Source of the DNA: JBDKGH01 sp039798265
GTDB taxonomy: Bacteria > Bacteroidota > Bacteroidia > Flavobacteriales_D > Sanyastnellaceae
Length of the DNA: 35,419 bases
Reading direction: 5' to 3'
Assembly: GCA_039798265.1 (NCBI GenBank)
Contig: JBDKGH010000034.1
Span: 1-35,419, forward strand
Positions 1-7,423 of the stretch are shown here, in pieces. The notes below the pieces were generated by a model. That model saw nothing but the letters and a program-made list of their open reading frames with translations, had not been told where the DNA came from and ran no database searches. The position numbers and the translations under genes were made by a program. Positions within the stretch are counted from its first letter, which is position 1, and each line of letters opens with the position of its first letter.

Positions 1-2009
1 AAAGGATCGAAGAAATCGCCCTCTACTCCGTTTCCTATGAATGTCCCATTGAATGGCAAACCAATCAGCGGAACCTGCCCATCTGAAATACAGACTGTAT
101 CTTCCGCAACGGCCATCATTACTTCAGGAAGTTCATTATAAATAATGAGAAGAATATTTGAAGTATTTGAACACCCGTTGGCTGCTGTTCCAACTGCCGA
201 AACAGGACCTTGATTAACCGCTAAGAAAGTATCTCCTTCGTTGTCTTCATCCCATTGATAGGTTTCAGCACCTGATGCGTGGAGCACAACCGTACCGCTA
301 TCGCAAAACTCGATTGGTCCATCAGCCCAAATACTGACTTCGGGACGAGGCAGCATGGTTACCTCATAGGTTGGAGAAATGCTACGGCAACCAGATGCGC
401 TATAGCCAATAACATAAACAGATGTGGTTGTATCCACTTCTACAAAAAAGGCACTATCGCCATTCATCCATTCATAGGTTTCGGCACCGCCGGCATAAAA
501 TCGTGCAATATCGCCTTCACAAATTGTTGTTTCTCCTTCGATATTAAGCGTTACGTCGGGATTTAAGCAATCTTGAAATACACCAAACCATCCGTCGCCA
601 CCGCCATTATAATCTTGATCATAACCATAGCGCACCGAATTATCGGAGAACGTATTTCCACAGAACTGCATACGTTGGCCATTGATCATTTTTAAATCGT
701 TGATCTGATCATTCAAGCTTCCGCCGAGGTTACCCGACCACTGCAACGAACCATCATCGAACAACTTGGCCACTAGCCCATCATTTTGACCTGCATAAGC
801 ATCGGTCCAGTTTCCAAAATGGAGATTCGAGGAATTAGAAATTCCTCCTATATATATTTGACCAAAAACATCTTGTGAAATACACAAACCGCGGTCATTA
901 TTACTGCCTCCCACAAAGCGTGACCAAATACGAGCACCAGCATTGCTAAGTTGAATTACGAAAGCATCTTCACCGCCACCATAGGTGCCGCTAATGGTCG
1001 CTAAACCAACGGAGCCATCACCGTAGCCTGCAGCCGTTATGAAACCATCCGTAACTGAAATGTCGAATATTGATTCTGAACCCGAACCACCAATATAGGT
1101 GGACCAAATAGGTTGATGATCATTTCCATAACATGCCAAAAAACCATCACCAGCGCCGCCATAAGTCATTTGAAAGCCGCCATTGGCTAACATTGCAGAA
1201 CCAGCTTGCCCGCCAATGAGCCAATAATTTTCTGAAGTAACGGCTACTGACTCTGCTTTCTCATCGCCACTTCCTCCACGGTAGGTGCTCCACAACAATT
1301 CACCAGTTGTGCTCCATTCGGATAAAAACATATCCTGAGCACCACCAATCGTTGCTTGAGTACCATTGACAACCAAAAGATTATTAGAAGTAGTGGTGAA
1401 AGCCACCATCAATTTTCCATCAGCATTAATGGCGATTTGAGCATTTTCATCTTTACCCGCACCACCAAAATAGGTGCTCCATTGACGCTCTCCACTGCTG
1501 TTTAAACAAAGAATAAATATTTCTTCGTTCATCATACCAACTTCTTGATGAGCTCCTAGAGTAGATAATCCAGAAAGTGTAGTTGTAGTGCCAGCTATGT
1601 AAAGATTACCATCCGCATCGGTGCAAATAGAAGAAGCTTCTTCTTCACCACCACCGCCTAGATAAGAATACCAAAGAGGGGCGCCATTTTGGTCTAACTT
1701 CCAGACACACGCATCTTGGTGTCCACCTCCAAAATCGCTTTGGAAAGTAGGCGTACCCGCTGCTATGCCATCACCTGCACTTCCCACCACAATGGTCTCT
1801 GCACCGATAACGAGCATGTCTTGCATTTTTTCTTCACTCGCCGCACCGCTATAGCTCATCCACCAAGGAGTTGGTGCATCTGGAGGCAGATTCTGAGCTT
1901 TCACCGAAACACTCCACAGGAGCAACACTATCACCGTTGTAATAGCACTGTATTTCTTATTCAAACAAGGGGAAGGGTGGACAGTCGAATGAGTACTTTT
2001 TAAAGCCAT
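1..2009 (-). CDS. Secreted SBBP-type beta-propeller protein with Ig-like repeats (3' end beyond window)
   Basis: The frame is open from an ATG at 2009 down to base 1 with no stop, about 669 codons, so the C terminus is missing. The N terminus has a charged lead, a hydrophobic stretch near residues 22-37 and an SVKAQ signal-peptidase-like end, so it is probably exported. Seven repeats of the type W-S-x-Y-x-G-G-x-G-x-D/E-x follow between about residues 49 and 470 (for example WSTYFGGAG, WSTYRGGSG, WSTYIGGSG). These match SBBP (beta-propeller) repeats, and seven copies would close one propeller. Ig-like modules follow (CEGDIARFYAGGAETYEW; FCDSGTVVLHASGAETYQW), then the start of a third with the typical G-x-F-x-G-x-G-V pattern. 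In Bacteroidota such proteins usually end in a gliding-type or T9SS sorting domain, which would lie outside the window. The role is probably surface adhesion or display; the ligand is unknown. Confidence 0.85.
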   Translation of the reverse strand, partial: MALKSTHSTVHPSPCLNKKYSAITTVIVLLLWSVSVKAQNLPPDAPTPWWMSYSGAASEEKMQDMLVIGAETIVVGSAGDGIAAGTPTFQSDFGGGHQDACVWKLDQNGAPLWYSYLGGGGEEEASSICTDADGNLYIAGTTTTLSGLSTLGAHQEVGMMNEEIFILCLNSSGERQWSTYFGGAGKDENAQIAINADGKLMVAFTTTSNNLLVVNGTQATIGGAQDMFLSEWSTTGELLWSTYRGGSGDEKAESVAVTSENYWLIGGQAGSAMLANGGFQMTYGGAGDGFLACYGNDHQPIWSTYIGGSGSESIFDISVTDGFITAAGYGDGSVGLATISGTYGGGEDAFVIQLSNAGARIWSRFVGGSNNDRGLCISQDVFGQIYIGGISNSSNLHFGNWTDAYAGQNDGLVAKLFDDGSLQWSGNLGGSLNDQINDLKMINGQRMQFCGNTFSDNSVRYGYDQDYNGGGDGWFGVFQDCLNPDVTLNIEGETTICEGDIARFYAGGAETYEWMNGDSAFFVEVDTTTSVYVIGYSASGCRSISPTYEVTMLPRPEVSIWADGPIEFCDSGTVVLHASGAETYQWDEDNEGDTFLAVNQGPVSAVGTAANGCSNTSNILLIIYNELPEVMMAVAEDTVCISDGQVPLIGLPFNGTFIGNGVEGDFFDP

Positions 2010-2072
2010 AGGTTTAATCTTTTGCTGATGAGTAAACAACAATTGAACTATAAGTAGTAGAAAATTGAAAAT

Positions 2073-2084
2073 TGACTTAAGTCA
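2073..2084. promoter_or_regulatory. Perfect 12-base palindrome, possible operator
   Basis: TGACTTAAGTCA is its own reverse complement and lies 64-75 bases upstream of the start of the minus-strand propeller gene. The TGA-N6-TCA form resembles half-sites of the CRP/FNR superfamily, but no regulator is identified here and one short palindrome can arise by chance. Confidence 0.25.
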
Positions 2085-2318
2085 TTCAAAAAGTCCAAAA
2101 AAGGAACTCAACCATTTAAGATCCAAAAATCTGTTTTTCAAATATTTAAGAGAAGCCAGAATCATACTCCGACTTCAAAAAACTGTGTCAAATCAGTTAT
2201 TTATGCAATTGAGTTCATAAATAAAACTCCCGCACCTTCCATTCAATAGATTGACAATCCAATATTTGGAATAAACAAGAGGCGACTCCAATGGTTATCT
2301 GTTTCGTTCATCCTCCTG

Positions 2319-2327
2319 TATCTTTCG
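2319..2327 (+). promoter_or_regulatory. Candidate -7 promoter element for the M14 peptidase gene
   Basis: TATCTTTCG resembles the Bacteroidota -7 consensus TAnnTTTG and sits about 80 bases before the ATG. No good TTG or TTTG -33 element lies at the usual spacing, so the call is weak. The same nine bases occur upstream of the minus-strand gene starting at 34214. Confidence 0.35.
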
Positions 2328-2408
2328 TCCGACGAAAAGGTCTTCAAAAGAGTGGGGAAAAGAGAAACCTAACTGTACGGTAGCTGATAAAAACTGCAAG
2401 AGAATCAC

Positions 2409-5400
2409 ATGAGAAAAAAATTACTCTTAACAGCTTTCATGGCTGTATTCATGATCCAAAGTGCAATTGCCCAAGAAGTGGTACTGCCGCACCACATGCG
2501 AGCACACTTTAAAACGAGAAGAGAAGCTTATTTCTCTTTCCCGATCCAAGATCAAACGCAGCTTTCACAACTCAACTCCATCATCTCTATTGACAAAGTA
2601 GAAAACGGAAACGTGTATGCTTATGCCAACGAAAGAGAATTTACTCGCTTCTATGCTATTCAAACAGACTTCACCCTTCTCACAGCGCCTTCTCTTTTAG
2701 AGCGCGTAGAGATGATGCCCGAAGGAAATATGGATGCGCGTGATTTGAATCTGACTGCATACCCTACCTATCAGCAGTATCTTGATTTAATGAATTCCTT
2801 TGCGTCTACTTATCCCGACATCTGTCAACTTTATACCATTGGTACATCAACAGAAGGGCGCGCACTTTTGGCTTTAAAGATTACAGACAACATCAATGCG
2901 CACGAATACGAGCCACAATTTTTCTATTCCTCCACAATGCATGGAGATGAAACAGCGGGGTATATACTCATGCTCGATTTGATTGATCACTTGTTAACGG
3001 GCTATACCACTTCAACCGACATCGCCGATTTAGTAAACAATTATGAAATTTGGATTAATCCACTTGCCAATCCAGATGGTACTTATGCCAGCGGCAATAA
3101 CACGGTAAATGGTGCTACACGAGCCAATGCGAATGGCATAGACTTAAATCGCAATTACCCCGATCCGCAAGATGGACCACATCCCGACGGCAACCCTTAT
3201 CAAGCGGAAACCATAGCCTTTATGGCCTTTGCTGACACCATGAACTTTGTAATGGCAGCGAATTTCCATGGAGGAGCTGAGGTATTTAATTACCCTTGGG
3301 ATACTTGGGCACAAGACCATGTTGACCGCGACTGGTGGATCAACATCGGTCAGCAATACGTGGATGAGGTACAAAACGTAACGGGCACTAACTACTTTGC
3401 TGATTTCGGAGTGGGATATGATGGCCCAGGACTTACCAATGGATTTGCGTGGTACGAGGTGAATGGCGGGCGACAAGATTACATGAATGCAGATCGCAAA
3501 TGCCGCGAGCTCACGATTGAACTTTCAACCATCAAGCTCGTTGCGGCTAATACATTTAGTTTTTACAAAGACGCTCACATAGAGCCTTTGAAAAACCTCA
3601 TTAAAGAATCTACTCAAGGCTTTTATGGAATCATTACCGATAGCTGCACTGGACTTCCGGTGGTGGCTGAAGTAACCGTGGTAAATCACGATGACCAATA
3701 CTCCAACGTAAGATCAGCGCCATGGGTTGGGAATTATTACCGCCCAATAAATCCGGGCACTTACAGCCTGGAAGTATCCGCGCCAGGATATGCGACAGTC
3801 ACCCATTCTAATCTCACCATTGGAGCCAACCAATCCATTGAACATCACTTTACACTAACGCCTCAATTGCCCGTTGGTTCGTTTGAAGCTAATGACACGA
3901 ATTGCAGTCCAACTGTTCAGTTTACAGATTTAAGCGGAAGCAGTTCTTCGTGGGCATGGAATTTTGGAGACGGCAATACTTCTAATGAACAGAACCCTAC
4001 ACATACCTATAGCGCACCAGGTGAATATTACGCCTCACTCATAGTGAGCAATTGTGCAGGCACGGTTGCGGTGACAATGACCAATCCAATCGCTATTAGT
4101 TTTGTCAACCCTCCCCTATTAAATGAAGATCAATTCGCTTCGTGTGATCCATCTACCTTTGTTTTAAACGCCAATGGAAGTGGGACTATTCAATGGTACA
4201 ATGACCCTGTTGCAGGCGCATTGTTATCGACAGGAGGACAGTTCATTACTCCCACCGTATTAGGAGATGCCACTATTTATGCTCAAATTACTTCCAATAC
4301 AGGAACCGTGTTTGGAGGAGAGCCCAATAATTCATTTGGCACCGGTGGTTATTACACTGGATCTAATTTTCATTATCTCCAATTTAACTGCACGCAAAGC
4401 AGCACCTTGCGCACAGTGAAAGTGTACGCACAATCAGCAGGCAATCGTACCATCGTGCTTCGTGATTTCGCAGGAAATATACTTTCTCAACTCACCGCGA
4501 ACCTAAATACAGGACTTAATACAGTGCAACTCAACTTTAGCATTCCAGTGGCAAGCGGGCTGCAGTTGGGTGTAGCCGGTGGAAATGGTTTATATCGTAA
4601 TCAAAGCGGTGCAGACTTCCCCTACACGGTTGGAAACACGATAGAGATTACTGGAAACAGTGCCGGTAATACAACTACTTATTATTACTTCTATGATTGG
4701 GAAATTGATAACAGTTGTACCAGCCAACGTGTCCCTGTATTCATTCACATTGGTATTTCTGATCCGATCACCGCTACTCTATCGGCAGCCACTACCGAGG
4801 GTTGTGAAGGTGAAACACTCGAAGTAGTTGGGGGAAGTGAAATTGAAGGTTCTACTTTTGAATGGTTCGTGAATGGTAATTTAGTATTCACCGAAACGGT
4901 TCCCACTACTACCAATACTTCCACTTTTAGTTCCAGCAACTGGGCAGATGGTGATGTGGTCAACTTCATCGTTACCTCTCCGGACACCTGCGACACCAAT
5001 AATCCAGCGACCAGTAATAGTTTAACGATAACCTTATATCCAGCTCCTCCTACCCCAACCATCAGTCAACTGATTGGCGGAAACACATTAACTTCTTCGA
5101 GTGATACCGGTAATCAGTGGTACTACAATGGCAATCCTATAGAAGGAGCCACCAATAACACTTACGAACCCACCCAATCGGGCGACTACTATGTAGTGGT
5201 AACCTTAGGTTGCTCCAGCGCGCCTTCGAATACCATCAATGTGGTGATCACTGGTGTGGAAGAAGCGAGCCAACTGAAAGCCGAGGCTTATCCTAACCCA
5301 TTTACCGATCAATTGAACATCATCAATCGATTCAATGGACTTGCACAGTGCACCGTGTACGATGCTCTTGGAAAAATACAAGACCGATTTACGGTAGGTT

Positions 5401-5501
5401 CACGTGCACAAATCTCTACCGCTCATTGGTCAAAAGGCATATACCAAGTGAACATGACCAATGGTGTAGAAAACATTTCCATCACGTTGATAAAAGACTA
5501 A
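2409..5501 (+). CDS. Secreted M14 zinc carboxypeptidase with PKD and T9SS sorting domains
   Basis: A 1030-residue exported metallopeptidase. A signal peptide (about 1-21, ending SAIAQ) precedes a prosegment-like region. The M14 carboxypeptidase catalytic domain covers about residues 118-395. Zinc ligands are visible as HGDE (H178, E181) and H287 in NFHGG; the substrate-binding NR pair is in DLNRNY (N247, R248) and the catalytic glutamate is E371 in ELTIELS. A carboxypeptidase-regulatory-like beta domain (about 400-485) and a PKD domain (about 490-580, with WNFGDG) follow, then Ig-like segments. A typical T9SS type A sorting domain (AYPNPFTDQLNI) forms the last 80 or so residues. It should be secreted through the outer membrane and cleave C-terminal residues from extracellular peptides. 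All catalytic residues are present. A strong terminator follows, so it appears monocistronic. Confidence 0.92.
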   Translation: MRKKLLLTAFMAVFMIQSAIAQEVVLPHHMRAHFKTRREAYFSFPIQDQTQLSQLNSIISIDKVENGNVYAYANEREFTRFYAIQTDFTLLTAPSLLERVEMMPEGNMDARDLNLTAYPTYQQYLDLMNSFASTYPDICQLYTIGTSTEGRALLALKITDNINAHEYEPQFFYSSTMHGDETAGYILMLDLIDHLLTGYTTSTDIADLVNNYEIWINPLANPDGTYASGNNTVNGATRANANGIDLNRNYPDPQDGPHPDGNPYQAETIAFMAFADTMNFVMAANFHGGAEVFNYPWDTWAQDHVDRDWWINIGQQYVDEVQNVTGTNYFADFGVGYDGPGLTNGFAWYEVNGGRQDYMNADRKCRELTIELSTIKLVAANTFSFYKDAHIEPLKNLIKESTQGFYGIITDSCTGLPVVAEVTVVNHDDQYSNVRSAPWVGNYYRPINPGTYSLEVSAPGYATVTHSNLTIGANQSIEHHFTLTPQLPVGSFEANDTNCSPTVQFTDLSGSSSSWAWNFGDGNTSNEQNPTHTYSAPGEYYASLIVSNCAGTVAVTMTNPIAISFVNPPLLNEDQFASCDPSTFVLNANGSGTIQWYNDPVAGALLSTGGQFITPTVLGDATIYAQITSNTGTVFGGEPNNSFGTGGYYTGSNFHYLQFNCTQSSTLRTVKVYAQSAGNRTIVLRDFAGNILSQLTANLNTGLNTVQLNFSIPVASGLQLGVAGGNGLYRNQSGADFPYTVGNTIEITGNSAGNTTTYYYFYDWEIDNSCTSQRVPVFIHIGISDPITATLSAATTEGCEGETLEVVGGSEIEGSTFEWFVNGNLVFTETVPTTTNTSTFSSSNWADGDVVNFIVTSPDTCDTNNPATSNSLTITLYPAPPTPTISQLIGGNTLTSSSDTGNQWYYNGNPIEGATNNTYEPTQSGDYYVVVTLGCSSAPSNTINVVITGVEEASQLKAEAYPNPFTDQLNIINRFNGLAQCTVYDALGKIQDRFTVGSRAQISTAHWSKGIYQVNMTNGVENISITLIKD

Positions 5502-5514
5502 ACATAAAAGATCA

Positions 5515-5548
5515 GGGTAAAGAAAAAAGATTGTCTTTTGTTTTACCC
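5515..5548 (+). other. Imperfect hairpin between peptidase and sigma-factor genes
   Basis: GGGTAAA (5515-5521) pairs with TTTACCC (5542-5548), with further A/T-rich pairing inside and one mismatch or bulge. It precedes the stronger GC-rich terminator by about ten bases. It could be part of a tandem terminator or a structured leader for the sigma-factor operon. Confidence 0.4.
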
Positions 5549-5558
5549 ATCACACTTC

Positions 5559-5587
5559 AAAGGCCGGGTAACCGGCCTTTTTATTTT
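5559..5587 (+). terminator. Rho-independent terminator after the peptidase gene
   Basis: AAAGGCCGG (5559-5567), loop GTAA, CCGGCCTTT (5572-5580), then a T-rich run. The nine-pair stem is GC rich. It ends only about a dozen bases before the ATG of the sigma-factor gene, an unusually tight arrangement. Confidence 0.85.
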
Positions 5588-5592
5588 CTAGC

Positions 5593-6096
5593 ATGTTATC
5601 CTTTGCCAACCTCTATAAAACTTACGTAAAGCTGGTGTACAACACCGCCCTGCATTACGTGCGCAATATTGAAGATGCCGAGGAAGTAACCCAAAATGTT
5701 TTTCTCAAAATAGATCAGAACCTTTCTCAATTCCGCAAGGAATCCAATATAAAGACATGGATCTACCGCATAACAGTCAATGAATCGCTCGACTTTTTGA
5801 AGGCGAAAAAACGGAGAAAAAGATGGGCCCTTTTTACTACCATAGAAGAAAAAGAAATCAGTACGGAACATCCAGGCATGGACTATGAGTACAAAGAAGA
5901 ATTGGAGCAACTATTGAAATGGATAGATGAACTCCCCGAACCACAGCGCAGCGCCATCATACTATGTCGTGTTGAAGGCCTGAGCATACAAGAAACAGCA
6001 GATGCACTAGAACTCAGTTATAAATCCGTAGAAGGGCATCTCAGCCGCGCTAGACAGATTATTTTAGAAAAAAAACAATCCGCTGAGGGAAAATAA
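5593..6096 (+). CDS. ECF-family RNA polymerase sigma factor
   Basis: A 167-residue sigma-70 family protein of the extracytoplasmic-function group. The sigma region 2 domain (about residues 5-75) contains NIEDAEEVTQNVFLKI and the promoter-melting and -10 recognition segment ending in IYRITVNESLDFLK. The sigma region 4 helix-turn-helix lies at about 110-160 (LPEPQRSAIILCRVEGLSI, then SYKSVEGHLSRAR). Length and layout are normal for the family. It begins an apparent six-gene operon: the next gene starts 20 bases after its stop and encodes a one-helix putative anti-sigma factor, and the third encodes a metal-sensor-like protein. This order recalls the CnrH-CnrY-CnrX metal-responsive sigma system of Cupriavidus. 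It probably directs its own operon, but no promoter could be read with confidence because a terminator lies directly upstream. Confidence 0.93.
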   Translation: MLSFANLYKTYVKLVYNTALHYVRNIEDAEEVTQNVFLKIDQNLSQFRKESNIKTWIYRITVNESLDFLKAKKRRKRWALFTTIEEKEISTEHPGMDYEYKEELEQLLKWIDELPEPQRSAIILCRVEGLSIQETADALELSYKSVEGHLSRARQIILEKKQSAEGK

Positions 6097-6116
6097 AAAA
6101 ACAATCGTCTAAGAAA

Positions 6117-6365
6117 ATGAACACCGCTGAAATGAATAAAAGCAACGATCCATTTGAAGCCTTAAAGCACCTGCATTCGGTAGAGCCGAGCGCACATATA
6201 TGGGAACAGCTGCAATCGCGAAGATATGTCCGTCCCATTCATTTATGGGCTTCAGCTGCGATGATCGCTGTGTTGATTAGTGTTCAATTACTTCAACCCA
6301 AAAACACGGACCTTTCTGTCTTCAACGTTTCACCGAGCGAACAACTTTATCATGAAGCTCAATAA
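6117..6365 (+). CDS. Small single-helix membrane protein, putative anti-sigma factor (CnrY-like)
   Basis: An 82-residue protein with a cytoplasmic N-terminal part of about 40 residues (containing HSVEPSAHIWEQLQSR), one predicted membrane helix at about 42-59 and a short outer tail. It lacks a recognisable zinc-binding anti-sigma (ZAS) motif. The evidence for function is context: it sits directly after an ECF sigma gene and overlaps, by 14 bases, a gene for a Spy/CnrX-like sensor. CnrY, the anti-sigma factor of the Cnr system, is of similar size (roughly 95 residues) with one helix and a short sigma-binding N terminus. A second ATG at 6132 is an alternative start. By analogy it would hold the sigma factor at the inner membrane until the sensor binds metal; this is inference. 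Confidence 0.65.
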   Translation: MNTAEMNKSNDPFEALKHLHSVEPSAHIWEQLQSRRYVRPIHLWASAAMIAVLISVQLLQPKNTDLSVFNVSPSEQLYHEAQ

Positions 6366-6801
6366 AACCACCTGGCTCACCATACTCGTGATCGCATTAG
6401 CATTACTGAATGTATGGACCTTCTTTTTTCGCGGGCACCGCGGTAATAAAGATGGGCCAAAGAAATATATTATCGAACAACTCCAATTTACGGAAGAGCA
6501 ACAGCAGCGATATGAGGAGATCATTGCCAATCACCGCAGTCGGATTGGTGAGTTGGAACATGAACTGCATGGAGAAAAAGATGCGCTGTATCAATTGCTT
6601 TCCGGGGATGCGAATAAGCAGAAAATAGATTCCGCATACCAGGCCATAGCGAACACACATCAACAGATTGAGTCCACGCATTTCAATCATTTTCTCGACA
6701 TCCGCTCGATTTGTACACCCGAGCAGCAACCGCTGTTTAATGAGTTGACCAAAGAATTTGGTCGTCTGTTTCAACCGGGGCGCAGAGCACATGAGAAGTA
6801 A
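6352..6801 (+). CDS. Membrane-anchored periplasmic heavy-metal sensor, CnrX/Spy/CpxP-like
   Basis: A 149-residue protein starting at the ATG encoding MKLNKTTW; an upstream in-frame ATG at 6280 would lie deep inside the previous gene and put residues before the membrane anchor. One membrane helix (about 6-25) is followed by a helical, Q/E/H-rich periplasmic domain. LQFTEEQQQRYEEI matches the LTxxQ-type motif of the Spy/CpxP/CnrX superfamily. A later HFNHFLDIRSIC segment offers two histidines and a cysteine in a helix, plausible metal ligands. CnrX is about 150 residues with the same anchor-plus-helical-hairpin design. It overlaps the anti-sigma gene by 14 bases and the next gene by 11, implying coupled translation. 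The likely role is to sense metal in the periplasm and release sigma from the anti-sigma partner; the metal (copper is favoured by the downstream genes) is inferred. Confidence 0.75.
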   Translation: MKLNKTTWLTILVIALALLNVWTFFFRGHRGNKDGPKKYIIEQLQFTEEQQQRYEEIIANHRSRIGELEHELHGEKDALYQLLSGDANKQKIDSAYQAIANTHQQIESTHFNHFLDIRSICTPEQQPLFNELTKEFGRLFQPGRRAHEK

Positions 6802-7423
6802 ACATTTACTCCTATTAGCTTGCTCACTCTTATTCACCTTGGCCTCTTTTAGCCAAGTGATTCGTTTTTCTAGCAATCTGCCTGTTACGCCAGATTCAAC
6901 TTCGGATGCCTCCATAACGGAACTGCGTTTTTACATTTCGAACATCCAGTTTTTTCTGAAGAAAAAAATGGTGTATTCCGATGAAAAACAACATCACCTG
7001 ATTGATCTCACTGCAAGCCATCAATTTCTTTTAGAATACAGTATTCCCGCCTATTATGATTCCATTAGTTTCCTTTTGGGCGTAGATAAAAAAACAGCCG
7101 AATCGGGTGTTTTCGGTGGCGATCTAGATCCAAGACATGGCATGTATTGGACATGGCATAGCGGTTATATTCACTTGAGATTAGAAGGCTATTCTAACCA
7201 ATGCGCGAGTAGAAATCACAAATTTCAATACCATATCGGAGGTCCTGAAAGTACTATTCCCATGGGATTTCGGGTGATCCAAGGACAGCCCATGCACATT
7301 CAGATAGACCTAAAAAAATGGATCCATCAACAGCCGTTCGAAGAGTCAGAGATCATGATAGCTGGCGAAAGGGCTAACGCATTTGCAAAATATTTTTCCC
7401 ACTTTTTTATTCTAAATCCCTGA
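6791..7423 (+). CDS. MbnP-family copper-binding periplasmic protein
   Basis: A 210-residue secreted protein. The start at 6791 gives a clean signal peptide (MRSKHLLLLACSLLF, ending near SFSQ at 21-22); an upstream ATG at 6758 would add hydrophilic residues before it. Family signatures include ELRFYISNIQFF (about 44-55), a D-x-D-P-R-H-G-M-Y-W-T-W-H-S-G-Y block (about 111-126, with W120, W122 and H123) and FQYHIGG (145-151). In characterised systems MbnP binds copper, in some members through a tryptophan oxidised to kynurenine by the partner di-heme enzyme MbnH. The next gene here is such an enzyme, overlapping the stop codon, so the pair is intact. Which tryptophan is modified cannot be told from sequence alone. 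Confidence 0.85.
   Translation: MRSKHLLLLACSLLFTLASFSQVIRFSSNLPVTPDSTSDASITELRFYISNIQFFLKKKMVYSDEKQHHLIDLTASHQFLLEYSIPAYYDSISFLLGVDKKTAESGVFGGDLDPRHGMYWTWHSGYIHLRLEGYSNQCASRNHKFQYHIGGPESTIPMGFRVIQGQPMHIQIDLKKWIHQQPFEESEIMIAGERANAFAKYFSHFFILNP

Larger units (their letters stand above)
2010..2408. other. Divergent intergenic region between propeller protein and peptidase
   Basis: About 400 bases without a convincing gene. It is A+T rich and lies between two divergently transcribed genes for secreted proteins, so it should hold both promoters. Visible items are a perfect 12-base palindrome near the minus-strand gene and a TATCTTTCG element near the plus-strand gene, listed separately. No hairpin terminator or RNA gene was recognised. 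Confidence 0.6.

Noticed and set aside
279..566. Short plus-strand open frame in the left part
   Set aside because: It lies opposite the Ig-like coding region of the minus-strand propeller gene, whose frame is continuous and family-typical; the translated product has no family features.
3144..3476. Minus-strand open frame within the peptidase gene
   Set aside because: It lies wholly opposite the M14 catalytic domain and has no family features.
6280..6351. Upstream start for the CnrX-like sensor
   Set aside because: It lies inside the anti-sigma frame and puts 24 polar residues before the membrane anchor; the ATG at 6352 gives a normal anchor.
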